Source: Mycolicibacterium sp. P1-18
GTDB lineage: Bacteria > Actinomycetota > Actinomycetes > Mycobacteriales > Mycobacteriaceae
Direction: 5' to 3'
NCBI RefSeq assembly: GCF_008329535.1
Contig: NZ_NPKR01000011.1
Coordinates: 175,233-239,232, forward strand
DNA length: 64,000 nt
A program made the position numbers and the translations under genes. The notes beneath the pieces were generated by a model. The model worked only from the letters and a program-made list of their open reading frames with translations. It did not search any database and had not been told where the DNA came from. Shown one piece after another: positions 52,488 to 63,884 of this stretch (the stretch's first letter is position 1; each line of letters begins with the position of its first letter).

Positions 52488-53438
52488 TTAGCGCGCCCGG
52501 GGGTGTGCGCCCGCCCAGACCTCCCGCAGCGCGGACACCGTCACCAGCGTGTAGATCTGCGTGGTGGTTACCGAGGCGTGGCCGAGCAGCTCCTGTACGA
52601 CGCGCACGTCGGCGCCACCCTCCAGCAGGTGCGTGGCGAACGAGTGCCGCAGCGTGTGCGGTGACACCGACGCGGAGATGCCCGCACGTTCGGCGGCGTC
52701 CTGCAGCACCTGCCAGGCGCTCTGCCGCGACAGGCGCCCGCCGCGCGCGTTGAGGAAGATCGCTCCCGCAGCGCCCTTGCCGCGGCGCGCCAGCTCGGGG
52801 CGGCCGCGAACGAGGTAGCCGTCCAGCGCGCTGACCGCGGGCCGGCCGATCGGCACCAGCCGCTGCTTGCCGCCCTTGCCGCGCAGCAGCACCGACCGCG
52901 ACTGCACGTCCACGTCGTCGACGTCGAGGCCGACGGCCTCGGAGATGCGCGCGCCGGTCGAGTAGAGCACTTCGAGAAGCGCACGGTTGCGCAACGACAG
53001 CGGACCGTCGGTCTCGGCGTCACCGCCGGCGCCCTCGAGCAGCGCGACCACGTCGTCGACGCTGATGCTCTTGGGCAGCCGGCGGGTGGGTGTCGGGGGC
53101 TTGACGGCGCGGGCGACGTCAGCGGTCGTCAGCCCTTCGGCGGCGGCGAAGCGGTGAAATCCGCGGACCGCGATGAGGGTGCGCGCCGCGGACACCGCCG
53201 ACAGCGGCGTCGCACCGAGGTCTTCGTCTCCCACGCGCAGCGACACCAGAAAGTCGGTGACGTGCTCCTCGGTGACCTCGGCGACGTCGCCGACGCCCCG
53301 GGCGGTCAGATGCGCCAGATAGCGGCGCAGGTCGCGCCGATACGAGCTCAGCGTGTTGGCGGCCACCCCGCGTTCGATGGTGAGGTGATCCAGGTACCCC
53401 CGAAGCTGGCCGTCCAGGGCACCCAGGGCCGTGGTCAC
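52488..53438 (-). CDS. xerD: Tyrosine recombinase XerD
   Basis: This 316-residue recombinase has the core-binding domain at 1-100. The catalytic set in the C-terminal half is Arg in GARISEAVGL, His-x-x-Arg in HTLRHSFATHLLEGGA, His in LLGHASVTTT and the nucleophile Tyr in QIYTLVT. With XerC it resolves chromosome dimers at dif. GTG 53438 overlaps the Nudix stop (GTGA). It is in its conserved place beside pyrG and the Nudix gene. Confidence 0.94.
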   Translation of the reverse strand: MTTALGALDGQLRGYLDHLTIERGVAANTLSSYRRDLRRYLAHLTARGVGDVAEVTEEHVTDFLVSLRVGDEDLGATPLSAVSAARTLIAVRGFHRFAAAEGLTTADVARAVKPPTPTRRLPKSISVDDVVALLEGAGGDAETDGPLSLRNRALLEVLYSTGARISEAVGLDVDDVDVQSRSVLLRGKGGKQRLVPIGRPAVSALDGYLVRGRPELARRGKGAAGAIFLNARGGRLSRQSAWQVLQDAAERAGISASVSPHTLRHSFATHLLEGGADVRVVQELLGHASVTTTQIYTLVTVSALREVWAGAHPRAR

Positions 53439-54050
53439 CCGTTGGCCCGCCGGGCGGCGAACCTGGTCGGCTTGTCGGGCCACGGCGCGTCGACCGGACG
53501 CAGCTCCCGGACGTCGCGGTCGACGGTCCGGGCGGCCAAGATGCCCGACACCGCAAGGGAATTGACGACCACACCGCTGAGCACCATCTCGACGGCGTCG
53601 GCGAGCGGGAACCAGTGCAGCTCGAGGTCGGCCTCCTCGTCGTGCGCCTCCGGCCGGCCGACGTCGGTCAGACCGGTGGCCAGGAAGATCCGGACGGACT
53701 CGTCGCTGAAGCCCGCCGCCGAGATGACGTCGACCAGCACGGCCCAGTCCCTGGCCTGCAGACCAGCCTCCTCCTCGAGCTCCCGGGCCGCGCTTAGATG
53801 CGGCGCCTCGCCGTTGACGTCGAGCAGTCCGGCGGGCAGCTCCCACAACCGTCGCCCCACCGGGTGCCGGTACTGGTGGATCAGCGCGATGTTGTTGTTC
53901 TCGTCCAGCGCGACGATGCCGACCGCACCGTAGTGCTCGACGACCTCGCGCCGCGCGGTCCGCCCACCCGGCATCGCCACCTCGTCGGCGCGCAGCGCGA
54001 GGATCTTCCCGACGTAGATCGTCTCGTCGTCGACGGTGGTGAATTCGTGG

Positions 54051-54058
<8 letters not shown>
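53435..54058 (-). CDS. Nudix hydrolase (ADP-ribose pyrophosphatase type)
   Basis: This 207-residue protein has the Nudix helix motif around GEAPHLSAARELEEEAGL (about 85-103) and an ALIHQYRHPVGRRLWELPAG strand-loop typical of ADP-ribose pyrophosphatases such as Rv1700. It cleaves ADP-ribose to AMP and ribose 5-phosphate with Mg. GTG 54058 is the start; its first eight bases lie inside the end of pyrG, so expression is coupled. Confidence 0.9.
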
Positions 54059-55799
<1,741 letters not shown>

Positions 55800-55850
55800 G
55801 TGGCGACCTCCGTGGCGAATGGCTTGGGGCCTGCCGACCCACGGAAACTC

Positions 55851-55856
55851 ACCCTA
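55851..55856 (-). promoter_or_regulatory. -10 hexamer of the pyrG promoter
   Basis: On the minus strand TAGGGT (ACCCTA on the plus strand) fits the mycobacterial TANNNT consensus. It lies about 52 bases before the pyrG start, leaving room for a short 5' leader. Confidence 0.45.
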
Positions 55857-55887
55857 ACACCGAAGGGGGCCCATTGGGACTGACGCG

Positions 55888-55917
55888 CCGGTCGGAGGGT
55901 AGGAGCGAAGCGACCGG
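55888..55917. repeat. Small hairpin element (possible terminator of mctB)
   Basis: CCGGTCG (55888-55894) and CGACCGG (55911-55917) flank GAGGGTAGGAGCGAAG. It lies just after mctB on its strand and before the pyrG promoter. The sequence resembles short REP-like hairpins seen between mycobacterial genes. Confidence 0.4.
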
Positions 55918-55945
55918 GGAATGTGTCGGCGGGTTGTCGTGCGGG

Positions 55946-56887
55946 TTACTGGGCGAGGGTCACGGACGACGCACCGCGGCCGATGCCGTACTGCCCCGGC
56001 CGGCCGCCGTCGACCATCTCCTGCAGTCCCAGCACGGTGGTGATGCGCCCGGACGACCGCTCGACGTCGTCGACCGTGGCGACCGCGTTGGCGAGGCCGG
56101 TGTCGGACCGGACCACCGCCACGGCGCCCGTGCCAGTGGCCGAGCCGTCGCGACCGGCGAGCAGCGTGCCCGCGCCATGCGGGGCCAGGCCGGCGGCGAA
56201 GCGCGCGACGGTCGAGCCCTGGTTGCCCGCGTCGTCGGCCAAGCCACCTCCGGTGACGATCAGCGCGGTGTCGGCGGGGCCGATCCGCTCGGTGCCGTAG
56301 GTGAGGAAGCCGGTGTCGCGCAGCGCCGCGAGCACGGCGTCACGCTGCGCGTCGTCGACGGCGGGGGCCGCCGGGTCCTTGCCGGTCAGCATCGCCATGC
56401 CCAGAAGGTCGCCCGCCTGGCTGCCCTGGTCGACCGACGTGGTGCTCAGTTGCCGACCGGCGGGCACGATCGGCGAGTTGACCACCGACAGCAGCTTCTC
56501 CGAGGAATTGGCGTCGACGAATTCCTTGGTCAACGCGATCGTCCCGGTCACCACGCCACCGGCCTGGCCGACCAGGCGCGACAGCGCGGCGACGTCGTCG
56601 TCGGCGGCGTCGGGGGTCCGGAACACGACCACCGACTTGCCCTTCAGGGCGTCGCGGATGATTCGGGGTGACATTTGTGCGTCGAAGTCGTTTGCCGCAC
56701 CGAGCTTTTCGTTGAGGACGTTCTTCTCGTCGGTCAGCCCGTTGATCTGGTTCTGCATCTGGGCCTTGTCGTCCTTGAGACCCGCCAGCAGCGTGTTGGA
56801 CAACAGTCCCGAGCCCAGGGCCACGCCGATCGCCAACGCAAGGAAGACCGCCGCCAGTGAGATGGCGTGTGAGCGCAGGGAAATCAC
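55946..56887 (-). CDS. mctB: Copper transport outer-membrane protein MctB
   Basis: This 313-residue protein has one N-terminal membrane helix (HAISLAAVFLALAIGVALGSGLL), then a coiled-coil stretch (KDDKAQMQNQINGLTDEKNVLNEKL) and a globular C-terminal part. The order after pyrG and before steA matches Rv1698. In M. tuberculosis this protein lowers cell copper and was proposed as a pore or transport component. GTG 56887 is used. Confidence 0.9.
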   Translation of the reverse strand: MISLRSHAISLAAVFLALAIGVALGSGLLSNTLLAGLKDDKAQMQNQINGLTDEKNVLNEKLGAANDFDAQMSPRIIRDALKGKSVVVFRTPDAADDDVAALSRLVGQAGGVVTGTIALTKEFVDANSSEKLLSVVNSPIVPAGRQLSTTSVDQGSQAGDLLGMAMLTGKDPAAPAVDDAQRDAVLAALRDTGFLTYGTERIGPADTALIVTGGGLADDAGNQGSTVARFAAGLAPHGAGTLLAGRDGSATGTGAVAVVRSDTGLANAVATVDDVERSSGRITTVLGLQEMVDGGRPGQYGIGRGASSVTLAQ

Positions 56888-56919
56888 GAAACCTCCGAGA
56901 AGTGGCTAACCGGTGGGGG

Positions 56920-58104
56920 TCAGGTGACCAGGCCCTGCACCCACAGGGAGAACTGGTTCCAGTACTGGGTGACCCATTCGATGACGACGGCGTCGGCGCG
57001 GGACACCCACAGGGCGGCGATGACGGCGATCAGCATGGCCAGCACCAGCAGGGCGATGGCACCACCGGACACGCGGCTGCGGTACAGCGTCGCGACGGCC
57101 TTGGCGTCGACCAGCTTCTCGCCCACCTTGAGCCGGGTCAGGAACATCGACGGGTTGCTCTGCTGACGCGAGCGGTCGAAGAACTCCTCGATGCTGGCGT
57201 TGTGGCCCGCGGTGACGATCAGCGACGCGCCGTGGTGGTCACACAGCAGCATGGCCAGGTCGGCGGCCGACCCGGCGGCGGGGAACGTCATGGCCCCCAC
57301 GCCGAGGTCCTGGATGCGCTCGAGGCCCTTGGCGTGGCCGTCGGCATCGGCGGGCAGCACCACCTGGGCGCCCGACCGCAGCACCTCGACGCTCATCTCC
57401 TCGGGATCGCCGACGATCAGAGCCGGCCGGTGGCCTGCCCGGCGCAGCACGTCCGCACCGGAACCGACGCCGACCAGAACCGGCTGATACTCCTTGATGA
57501 ACGGCTTGAGCGCCTTGAGGTCGTCCGCGGCGTCGGCCTCGTCGGCGACGATGACGACGTGCCTGCGATGCAGGTCGACGTCGATGTCCGGGATGCCCAT
57601 GCCGTCGATCAGCAGCGGGCTCTCACTGCGGATGAATTCGATGGTGTTGCCTGCGAACGCCTCGAGATGCGCGACCAGACCGCTCTTGGCCTCGTGCATG
57701 AGGTCGTGGATCTCTTCGTCGGTGCGTTCGGTGCCCAGCGCGAGGCGCCGGTCGCCGGAGTAGACGCCGCCGTTGTGCAGGCGGACCTTGCTGCCGTCCT
57801 TGATCTTCTTGAAGATCTCGGGGCCGGCCTCGTCGATCAGCACCACGCCGTTGGCGACCAGCACCTCGGGTCCGAGGTTGGGGTAGCGGCCCGAGATCGA
57901 CGGGGACGCGTTGACGACGGCGGCGATGTTGGCCTCGACGAGGGCGTCGGCCGTGATGCGGTCGAGGTCGAGGGCGTCGATGACGACGACGTCGCCGGGT
58001 CCCACGCGTCGGAGCAGGCGGTCGATGTCGCGATCGACGCGGGCCGTACCGGTTACGCCGGGTCGTGTGCCGGCATTACGCGAGAGGAGCGCTGACATCT
58101 TCAT
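56920..58104 (-). CDS. steA: SteA-like cell-division/cell-wall protein
   Basis: This protein of about 394 residues corresponds to Rv1697. It has a thiamin-pyrophosphokinase-like core (VLVGVGSGADVLR, IVGDPEEMS and ADADGHAKGLERI) and a single C-terminal membrane helix (GGAIALLVLAMLIAVIAALWV). In corynebacteria SteA works with SteB in septum separation. ATG 58104 is chosen. It precedes mctB by 32 bases and may share a transcript. Confidence 0.85.
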   Translation of the reverse strand: MKMSALLSRNAGTRPGVTGTARVDRDIDRLLRRVGPGDVVVIDALDLDRITADALVEANIAAVVNASPSISGRYPNLGPEVLVANGVVLIDEAGPEIFKKIKDGSKVRLHNGGVYSGDRRLALGTERTDEEIHDLMHEAKSGLVAHLEAFAGNTIEFIRSESPLLIDGMGIPDIDVDLHRRHVVIVADEADAADDLKALKPFIKEYQPVLVGVGSGADVLRRAGHRPALIVGDPEEMSVEVLRSGAQVVLPADADGHAKGLERIQDLGVGAMTFPAAGSAADLAMLLCDHHGASLIVTAGHNASIEEFFDRSRQQSNPSMFLTRLKVGEKLVDAKAVATLYRSRVSGGAIALLVLAMLIAVIAALWVSRADAVVIEWVTQYWNQFSLWVQGLVT

Positions 58105-58224
58105 GCGCCGATTCTGTCGGCGAACCCTCAAGTTGAGGTGGAGGCGCGCCGTACCACCAGCCTCAGAAGTTACGTTCTGTCACATCTGCAACACGATCTG
58201 TTGGGCGTCGAGTCTCGACTCCGC

Positions 58225-59985
58225 CTATTCGGCGGCTTCCTTCTGCGCGCCCTCGAGCAGTTCGCGCGCGTGTGCGCGGCCACTGTCGGACTCCCCCAGA
58301 CCGGCCAACATGCGCGCCAGCTCACCGACGCGGTCGTCCTCGTCGAGACGGCGCACCTCGCTGGACTTGCCCTTCCCAGAACCGCTGTCGACCACCAGGT
58401 GCACGTCGGCGTAGGCGGCCACCTGCGGCAGGTGGGTCACCACGATCACCTGATGCGTTCGGGCCAGCCGCGCCAACCGCCGCCCGATCTGCACGGCCGC
58501 GCGTCCACCGACGCCGGCGTCGACCTCGTCGAAGACCATCGTCGTGCCCTCGGCCGACGCGGCCAGCACCACTTCCAGCGCCAGCATGACGCGCGACAGT
58601 TCACCGCCGGACGCACTCTTGGCCAGCGGCAGCGCCTCCGAGCCGGAATGGGGCGTGAAGCCGAACTCGACGGCGTCGACGCCGTCGTGGCCGGCGTGCA
58701 CCACCTCACCCGACGGCAGTGTCAACGGTGCCGAGTCGTCGGCTCTGGCCAGCAGCGGGCTCACCGCGATGCTGAATCCCGCGCCCGACATCGCGAGCCC
58801 CGCCAGCTCCGCCGTCACCGCCTTCGCCATCGCCTTGGCGGCCTTGGTGCGGACCTTCGTGACGTCGGCCGCCGCCGTGACCACCTTGGCCTCGAGCGCG
58901 TCGACCCGCTGCTGCAGCGCCGCCAGACCCTCCTCGGAGACGTCGAGCTGCGCCAGCCGGCCGCGCGCGTCGTCGGCCCAGGCCAGCACGCCGTCGACGT
59001 CGGCAGCGTACTTGCGGGTCAGGTTGCGCAGCTCGCCCTGGCGGGCCAGCTTGCCTTCCAGAGTGCTTGCATCGCTGGGCAATTCGGCCAGGTAGTCACC
59101 GAGCTCACCGGAGACGTCGCCGACGACGGCCAAGGCCTCACCCAGGCGGTCGCCCAGCGCCCGGAGGGCGGCGTCGTCGGTCGCCTGCAGCGCCGCCTTC
59201 GCGTGGCCGATCCCGTCGATCGCCGACACCGCGCCCTGGGCCGGGTCGTCCAGCTCGCCGGACAGGGCGACGCGCGCGGACTGCGCCGCGTCGCGCAGTG
59301 CGTCCAGCTCGGAGAGCCTGCGGATGTCGGCGACCAACGCCTCGTCCTCGCCGACCTGCGGCGCGACGGCGTCGATCTCGCCGAGCCCGAACTGCAGTCG
59401 GTCGGCCTCCAGCGCCAACTCACGCGCCCGCTGCCGTCGATCGGCCAGGTCCCGGCGCAGCGCCAGCCACTCGTCGCGGTGGGTCCGGTAGCGCGCCAAC
59501 GGGGCGTCGACGTCGGCGAAGCGGTCCAGTGCCGCTCGCTGCTCGTCGGAACGCATCAGCCGCAGCTGGTCGTTCTGACCATGCAGCGCAAGGAGTTCGG
59601 TGGTGAACGTGCTCAACGACTTGGCCGGCACGCTCCGTCCACCGAGGTAGGCGCGCGACGGGCCCTCGCGGCTGACCGACCGGGCGGCGATGACGCTGCC
59701 GTCGTCGTCGCGGTCCGCGCCGGAGGAATCGAGGATCTCGTCGATCCGCCCGGCGACCGCGCCCTCGAGCTCGGTCGTCGTGAAACGCCCTTCCACCACG
59801 GCGCGTTCGGACCCGGACCGGACGCGGCTGGCGTCCGCCCGCGCGCCACCGAGCAGATGCAGCCCCGTGACCACCATCGTCTTGCCGGCGCCGGTCTCCC
59901 CCGTCAGCACGGTGAGCCCACGGTCGAATTCGGCGGTGGCGGCCCTGATGGCACCGAGTTCGGTGATTCGAATCTCAGCGAGCAC
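58225..59985 (-). CDS. recN: DNA repair protein RecN
   Basis: This 586-residue SMC-like protein has Walker A GETGAGKTMVV at about 31-41. Long coiled-coil arms flank the middle, and the C-terminal signature SASGGELSRVMLALEVVLA is followed by the Walker B MVFDEVDAGVGGRAA. It acts in double-strand break repair. Start GTG 59985 overlaps the nadK end by 11 bases. Confidence 0.96.
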   Translation of the reverse strand: MLAEIRITELGAIRAATAEFDRGLTVLTGETGAGKTMVVTGLHLLGGARADASRVRSGSERAVVEGRFTTTELEGAVAGRIDEILDSSGADRDDDGSVIAARSVSREGPSRAYLGGRSVPAKSLSTFTTELLALHGQNDQLRLMRSDEQRAALDRFADVDAPLARYRTHRDEWLALRRDLADRRQRARELALEADRLQFGLGEIDAVAPQVGEDEALVADIRRLSELDALRDAAQSARVALSGELDDPAQGAVSAIDGIGHAKAALQATDDAALRALGDRLGEALAVVGDVSGELGDYLAELPSDASTLEGKLARQGELRNLTRKYAADVDGVLAWADDARGRLAQLDVSEEGLAALQQRVDALEAKVVTAAADVTKVRTKAAKAMAKAVTAELAGLAMSGAGFSIAVSPLLARADDSAPLTLPSGEVVHAGHDGVDAVEFGFTPHSGSEALPLAKSASGGELSRVMLALEVVLAASAEGTTMVFDEVDAGVGGRAAVQIGRRLARLARTHQVIVVTHLPQVAAYADVHLVVDSGSGKGKSSEVRRLDEDDRVGELARMLAGLGESDSGRAHARELLEGAQKEAAE

Positions 59986-60907
59986 TGTGTCCCCGCCAGC
60001 CGGCGACCGGCAACTGGAACTTGCGTACCAGTCGGTCGGTAAAGGGTGCGCTGTCCAACCGGATCCACTTCAGCGGCGTGCCGCACCGGGTGACCTCCAG
60101 CCGACCGCCCGCGGGCACCTCCATCTTGCGGCGACCGTCACAGAACACCATGGCGTCGTAGCCCGAGGCCTCGACCTCGATGGCGATCGACGCGTCCGGG
60201 CTGGTGACCATGGGACGCGCGAACAAGGCGTGCGCGTTGTTGGGCACCACCAGGATCGATTCGAGGTCCGGCCACAGGATGGGCCCGCCCGCGGAGAACG
60301 CGTAGGCGGTGGACCCGGTCGGGGTGGAGACCAGCACGCCGTCGCACCCGAAGGTCGACACCGGCCGGCCGTCGACCTCCAGGACCACGCCCAGCACGCC
60401 GAGCCGGGGCCCCTTCTCGAGGCTGGCCTCGTTGAGCGCCCAGCCCCGCTGCGTGATCTTCCCGTCGACGCGCACCACGACGTCGAGAGTCATGCGGTCC
60501 TCGACGCTGTAGTTGCGGTTGACCACCTGGTCGAGCACGGTGTCGATGGAGCCGGCCTCGGCCTCGGCGAGGAAGCCAATGCGGCCGAGGTTGACCCCGA
60601 GTACGGGGATTTCAACGTTGCGCGCGAGTTCGGCAGCCCGCAGGAACGTGCCGTCGCCGCCGAGCACGAGCACCATCTCGCACCCCTCGGCCGCGTGCTC
60701 GTCGGCGTCGACCACCTGAATGTCGGTGCCGATGGCGTTCACGACTTCGGCGCTGGTGGGGAACGGCTGGTGCTCGACCTGCTCGGCGGCAAGCACCCGC
60801 AACCCGATTCCGTTGTCGCTGAGCACCTTCTCCACCCGACGGGCGGTCTCGGTGGCCTCGTCGCGGCCGGTGTGGACGACGAGCAGCACCTGGCGTTCGC
60901 AGGTCAT
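59975..60907 (-). CDS. nadK: NAD kinase
   Basis: This 310-residue kinase has the GGDGTFLRAAE motif at about 84 and the NEASLEKG and TPTGSTAYAFSAGGP elements of the family. It makes NADP from NAD using ATP or polyphosphate. Its ATG overlaps the tlyA stop by four bases, and its 3' end runs 11 bases into recN. Confidence 0.95.
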   Translation of the reverse strand: MTCERQVLLVVHTGRDEATETARRVEKVLSDNGIGLRVLAAEQVEHQPFPTSAEVVNAIGTDIQVVDADEHAAEGCEMVLVLGGDGTFLRAAELARNVEIPVLGVNLGRIGFLAEAEAGSIDTVLDQVVNRNYSVEDRMTLDVVVRVDGKITQRGWALNEASLEKGPRLGVLGVVLEVDGRPVSTFGCDGVLVSTPTGSTAYAFSAGGPILWPDLESILVVPNNAHALFARPMVTSPDASIAIEVEASGYDAMVFCDGRRKMEVPAGGRLEVTRCGTPLKWIRLDSAPFTDRLVRKFQLPVAGWRGHSAR

Positions 60908-61713
60908 TGTGGTCCTTCTTCGATCGCTCGACGTACGGCGTGTTCCAGGATTTCGCCCAAGAGAGGACGGTCGGTCTGCGCCCGCAGGCGCAGAAAGAAT
61001 TCGACGTTGCCCGACGGCCCGGGAAGCGGGCTCGAGGTGACGTCGACGGCGTGCCAGCCCAGGTCGGCGGCCCGGTGCGCGACCGAAAGCACCGCGTCGG
61101 CCCTGATCTCTGGATCCGTCACGACACCTCCCGGCCCCACTCGCGCCTTGCCCACCTCGAACTGTGGTTTCACCATGGGAACGATATCGGCGCCCGCCGA
61201 CGCACAGGACACCAGCGCGGGCAGCACCGTGGCCAGGGAGATGAACGACAGGTCGGCAACCACCAGGTCGACCGATCCGCCGATGGCCTCCGCGGTCAGC
61301 GCCCGGACGTTGGTCCGCTCCATCACCACCACGCGGGAGTCCGAGCGCAACGGCCAGGCGAGCTGGCCGTAGCCGACGTCGGCGGCCACCACTTCACCGG
61401 CACCGCGATCCAGCAGCACCTCGGTGAAGCCGCCCGTCGACGCGCCGGCGTCCAGGCAGCGGCGCCCCCGCACCGGGACGTCGAAGGCGTCGAGGGCTCC
61501 GATGAGTTTGTGAGCACCCCGCGACACCCAACTGCGCTCGTCAGCTCCGGTGACGGTGAGCTTCGCGTCGACGGTCACGGCGGTCGCGGGCTTGGCGGCG
61601 GGCATGCCGTCGATGCGCACCCGACCGGCACCGATCAGCTCCGCCGCCTGCTGGCGGGACCGCGCCAGGCCACGTCGGACCAGCTCGGCATCAACGCGAG
61701 CGCGCCGAGTCAC
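60904..61713 (-). CDS. tlyA: TlyA rRNA 2'-O-methyltransferase
   Basis: This 269-residue protein has an S4 RNA-binding domain in the first 60 residues (RVDAELVRRGLARSRQQAAE). An FtsJ-type Rossmann methyltransferase follows, with CLDAGASTGGFTEVLLDRGA as the SAM motif and the catalytic Lys in VKPQFE. TlyA methylates C1409 of 16S rRNA and C1920 of 23S rRNA, and loss gives capreomycin resistance in M. tuberculosis. GTG 61713 follows the 55-residue ORF. Confidence 0.95.
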   Translation of the reverse strand: MTRRARVDAELVRRGLARSRQQAAELIGAGRVRIDGMPAAKPATAVTVDAKLTVTGADERSWVSRGAHKLIGALDAFDVPVRGRRCLDAGASTGGFTEVLLDRGAGEVVAADVGYGQLAWPLRSDSRVVVMERTNVRALTAEAIGGSVDLVVADLSFISLATVLPALVSCASAGADIVPMVKPQFEVGKARVGPGGVVTDPEIRADAVLSVAHRAADLGWHAVDVTSSPLPGPSGNVEFFLRLRAQTDRPLLGEILEHAVRRAIEEGPQ

Positions 61714-61719
61714 GTGTGC

Positions 61720-61887
61720 TTACCTCTCGACGGATTCCAGCGCCCGAACCAACAGGTCGTGGGCCTCTTCCAGGCGCGCCGCAATGCCGTCGACGTCGAC
61801 GTGCTCGGAGTCGTCGGCACTCGGATCGGGAAGTTCGGCGAGCAGCGCCGAGACCCTGGCTCGGATCTGATCGGGATCGGTCGTCAT
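61720..61887 (-). CDS. Conserved small protein of 55 residues (Rv1693-like)
   Basis: The sequence begins MTTDPDQIRARVSALLAELP, then has an acidic linker with SEHVDVDG and a helix LEEAHDLLVRALESVER. It ends with TAA six bases before the tlyA start. A gene of the same size and place (Rv1693) is known in M. tuberculosis, so it is likely real. Its function is unknown; an amphipathic helical protein is all that can be said. It is short and easily missed. Confidence 0.8.
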   Translation of the reverse strand: MTTDPDQIRARVSALLAELPDPSADDSEHVDVDGIAARLEEAHDLLVRALESVER

Positions 61888-61895
61888 CTCGACGT

Positions 61896-62918
61896 TCACG
61901 CTAGCTGATCGGACGAACCCGCCAGCGAGCAGCGCTCCAGCGCCTCGTGCGCCGTGTGGTCCCCGCCGAGGATGGCGAACCGGACTCCGTCGACGCTCGA
62001 ACCCCAGACGGTGCTCGCGACGGCGCGGACGATGCTCAACGGGTCCTCGGCGTCACGACCGGTCCAGTACACGGTGACGTCCTGCGGGCCGACCTCGACG
62101 CGCCAGGACGGATGCGGTGCGATGCGCAGCGTGCCACTGTCGGCGTTGAGCGACCGAAGGTCCGCGGCGAGGTAGTTGGGCCGTTCCGCGGCGTCGGCGT
62201 AGATCATGTCGGCGGCCGAGCTGACGCCGGTGAGCACCAGCATGCTGGGCAGACCGGCGGCGTTGGCGCCGGCGATGTCGGTGTCGAGCCGATCCCCGAT
62301 CACCAGCGGGCGTTCGAACTCGCCGCGCGCCAACGCGTCGAGCAGTAGCGGTGGCTGAGGCTTGCCCGCCACCTGTGGTCGTTGGTCGGTCGCGGTCTCT
62401 AGCGCCGCGACCATCGACCCGTTGCCCGGCAACAACCCGAGCTCCGACGGCAGCGTGCGGTCGACGTTGGCCGCCACCCACAGCGCGCCGGCCCGGATCG
62501 CCAACGCCGCCTCGGCGAGGTCGGCCCATCCGGTTTGCGGTGAGTGACCCTGCACCACCGCAGCAGGCTTGTCGGCGAACTTGCGCACCGGCTCGAGCCC
62601 GACCTTGCGGACCTCGTCGGCCAAGGAGTCCGTGCCGATGACGAGAACCTTGTCACCGGAACCCATTTGGGTCGCGAGCAGTCGTGCCGCACTCTGGGCG
62701 CTGGTGACGACGTCGTCGGCCGCCGCGGCGAATCCCATCGCGACGAGATTCTTCGCGACCTCGTCGGGCCCGCGTGAGGCGTTGTTCGTGACGAAGAGTG
62801 TCCGAGGTTCGATGTCCTTCAACGTCTCGACGGACCCGTCGGTGGGCTGCTGCCCACGAAAGACGGTGCCGTCGAGGTCGAGCAGCAGGCAGTCGTGTTG
62901 TTCGGCCAGGGTCGTCAC
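61896..62918 (-). CDS. HAD-IIA family phosphatase
   Basis: This 340-residue protein has the HAD motif I LLDLDGTVFRG at about 12-22, motif III GKPQP and motif IV GDRLDTDIAGA. The FVTNNASRGP stretch is of the NagD/p-nitrophenyl phosphatase branch. It likely hydrolyses sugar or nucleotide phosphates. GTG 62918 is the start, close after the TPR gene. The C-terminal 80 residues are an added domain also present in the mycobacterial homologue Rv1692. Confidence 0.88.
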   Translation of the reverse strand: MTTLAEQHDCLLLDLDGTVFRGQQPTDGSVETLKDIEPRTLFVTNNASRGPDEVAKNLVAMGFAAAADDVVTSAQSAARLLATQMGSGDKVLVIGTDSLADEVRKVGLEPVRKFADKPAAVVQGHSPQTGWADLAEAALAIRAGALWVAANVDRTLPSELGLLPGNGSMVAALETATDQRPQVAGKPQPPLLLDALARGEFERPLVIGDRLDTDIAGANAAGLPSMLVLTGVSSAADMIYADAAERPNYLAADLRSLNADSGTLRIAPHPSWRVEVGPQDVTVYWTGRDAEDPLSIVRAVASTVWGSSVDGVRFAILGGDHTAHEALERCSLAGSSDQLA

Positions 62919-62919
62919 G

Positions 62920-63786
62920 TCAGCTGAGCTCCGTAATCCGCTCGTCGGCATCGGTGACGCCGTCGACGTCGGCCGCTTCCGCGTTGATGAACCACTGCAG
63001 CGCTTCGTCATTGCGGCCGAGCGCGAGAAGGGTGTCGGCGTAGGCGTAGAACAGCCGGGTCGCCGTCAGCCCCGTCCGCTCCGGGTCGAGCGGCGGCGAC
63101 GAGAGCACGGCCAGCGCTTGTTCGTGCTGACCGAGATCCGACCGGGCGCCGGCTACGACGATGCGCAGTTCGTCGGCGTCGTCGCCGGTGAGTTCCTCGG
63201 CCTCCGGCGTGTGAGACAGGTCGATGGCCCGCTGCGGACGGCCCACGCCGCGTTCACAATCGGCGATCAACGCCAACAGTGGCGACTTGCTGCCCATCCG
63301 CCGCGCGGTGCGGAACTCCGAGAGGGCCTGAGCCCAGTCACCGCAGTGGTAGGCGGCGATTCCCACGGCCTCGCGCACGGCCGCGATGCGGCCCGAACGG
63401 GTCCGAGCGGCCTGGGCATGCTTCAACGCCTGTTCAGGATCCTCGTCGAGGAGGTCGCCGGCCGCGACGAGGTGCTTGGCCACGTAGTCGGCGGTCGTCT
63501 TGTCGAGGGTCAACAGCTCGCCGCGAACGTCGGGCGCGAGTTGCTTGGCCTCGACGTCGGGCGGGATGGGAGGTGCGTTCTTGTCCGACCGCGGATCGTC
63601 GCCGGACGACGGTGGCCGTCTGGGCCGATCCGGTCCCCCGGAACGGGGTGCGCCACGGCGGTCGCCGAATCCGGATCCGGGTGCCGAGCCACGGCGGGAG
63701 TCGGTGGCACCCCGTCGGGGTGCGCCGGCGCTGGGAGTACGCCGAGGCCGTTGGTCGTCGCCTCCGCGTTGCGTGTCCTGAGCCAC
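62920..63786 (-). CDS. TPR-like protein (Rv1691-like)
   Basis: This 288-residue protein starts with about 85 residues rich in Arg, Gly, Pro and Ser (low complexity). A helical part with TPR-like repeats (EQALKHAQAARTRSG, GDWAQALSEFRTARRMG and EQALAVLSSPP) follows and runs to the C-terminus. It should mediate protein interactions. It corresponds to Rv1691. Start GTG 63786 is used; no strong ribosome site was seen. Confidence 0.82.
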   Translation of the reverse strand: MAQDTQRGGDDQRPRRTPSAGAPRRGATDSRRGSAPGSGFGDRRGAPRSGGPDRPRRPPSSGDDPRSDKNAPPIPPDVEAKQLAPDVRGELLTLDKTTADYVAKHLVAAGDLLDEDPEQALKHAQAARTRSGRIAAVREAVGIAAYHCGDWAQALSEFRTARRMGSKSPLLALIADCERGVGRPQRAIDLSHTPEAEELTGDDADELRIVVAGARSDLGQHEQALAVLSSPPLDPERTGLTATRLFYAYADTLLALGRNDEALQWFINAEAADVDGVTDADERITELS

Positions 63787-63884
63787 GTCTGCCTTCCCTG
63801 TTCTATTCGCCGTCCCGAAGAGGATACGGCGACACTCGTCAGCACGCGACGAATAACGAATCGCATGACGAGTCCCTGGAAATG

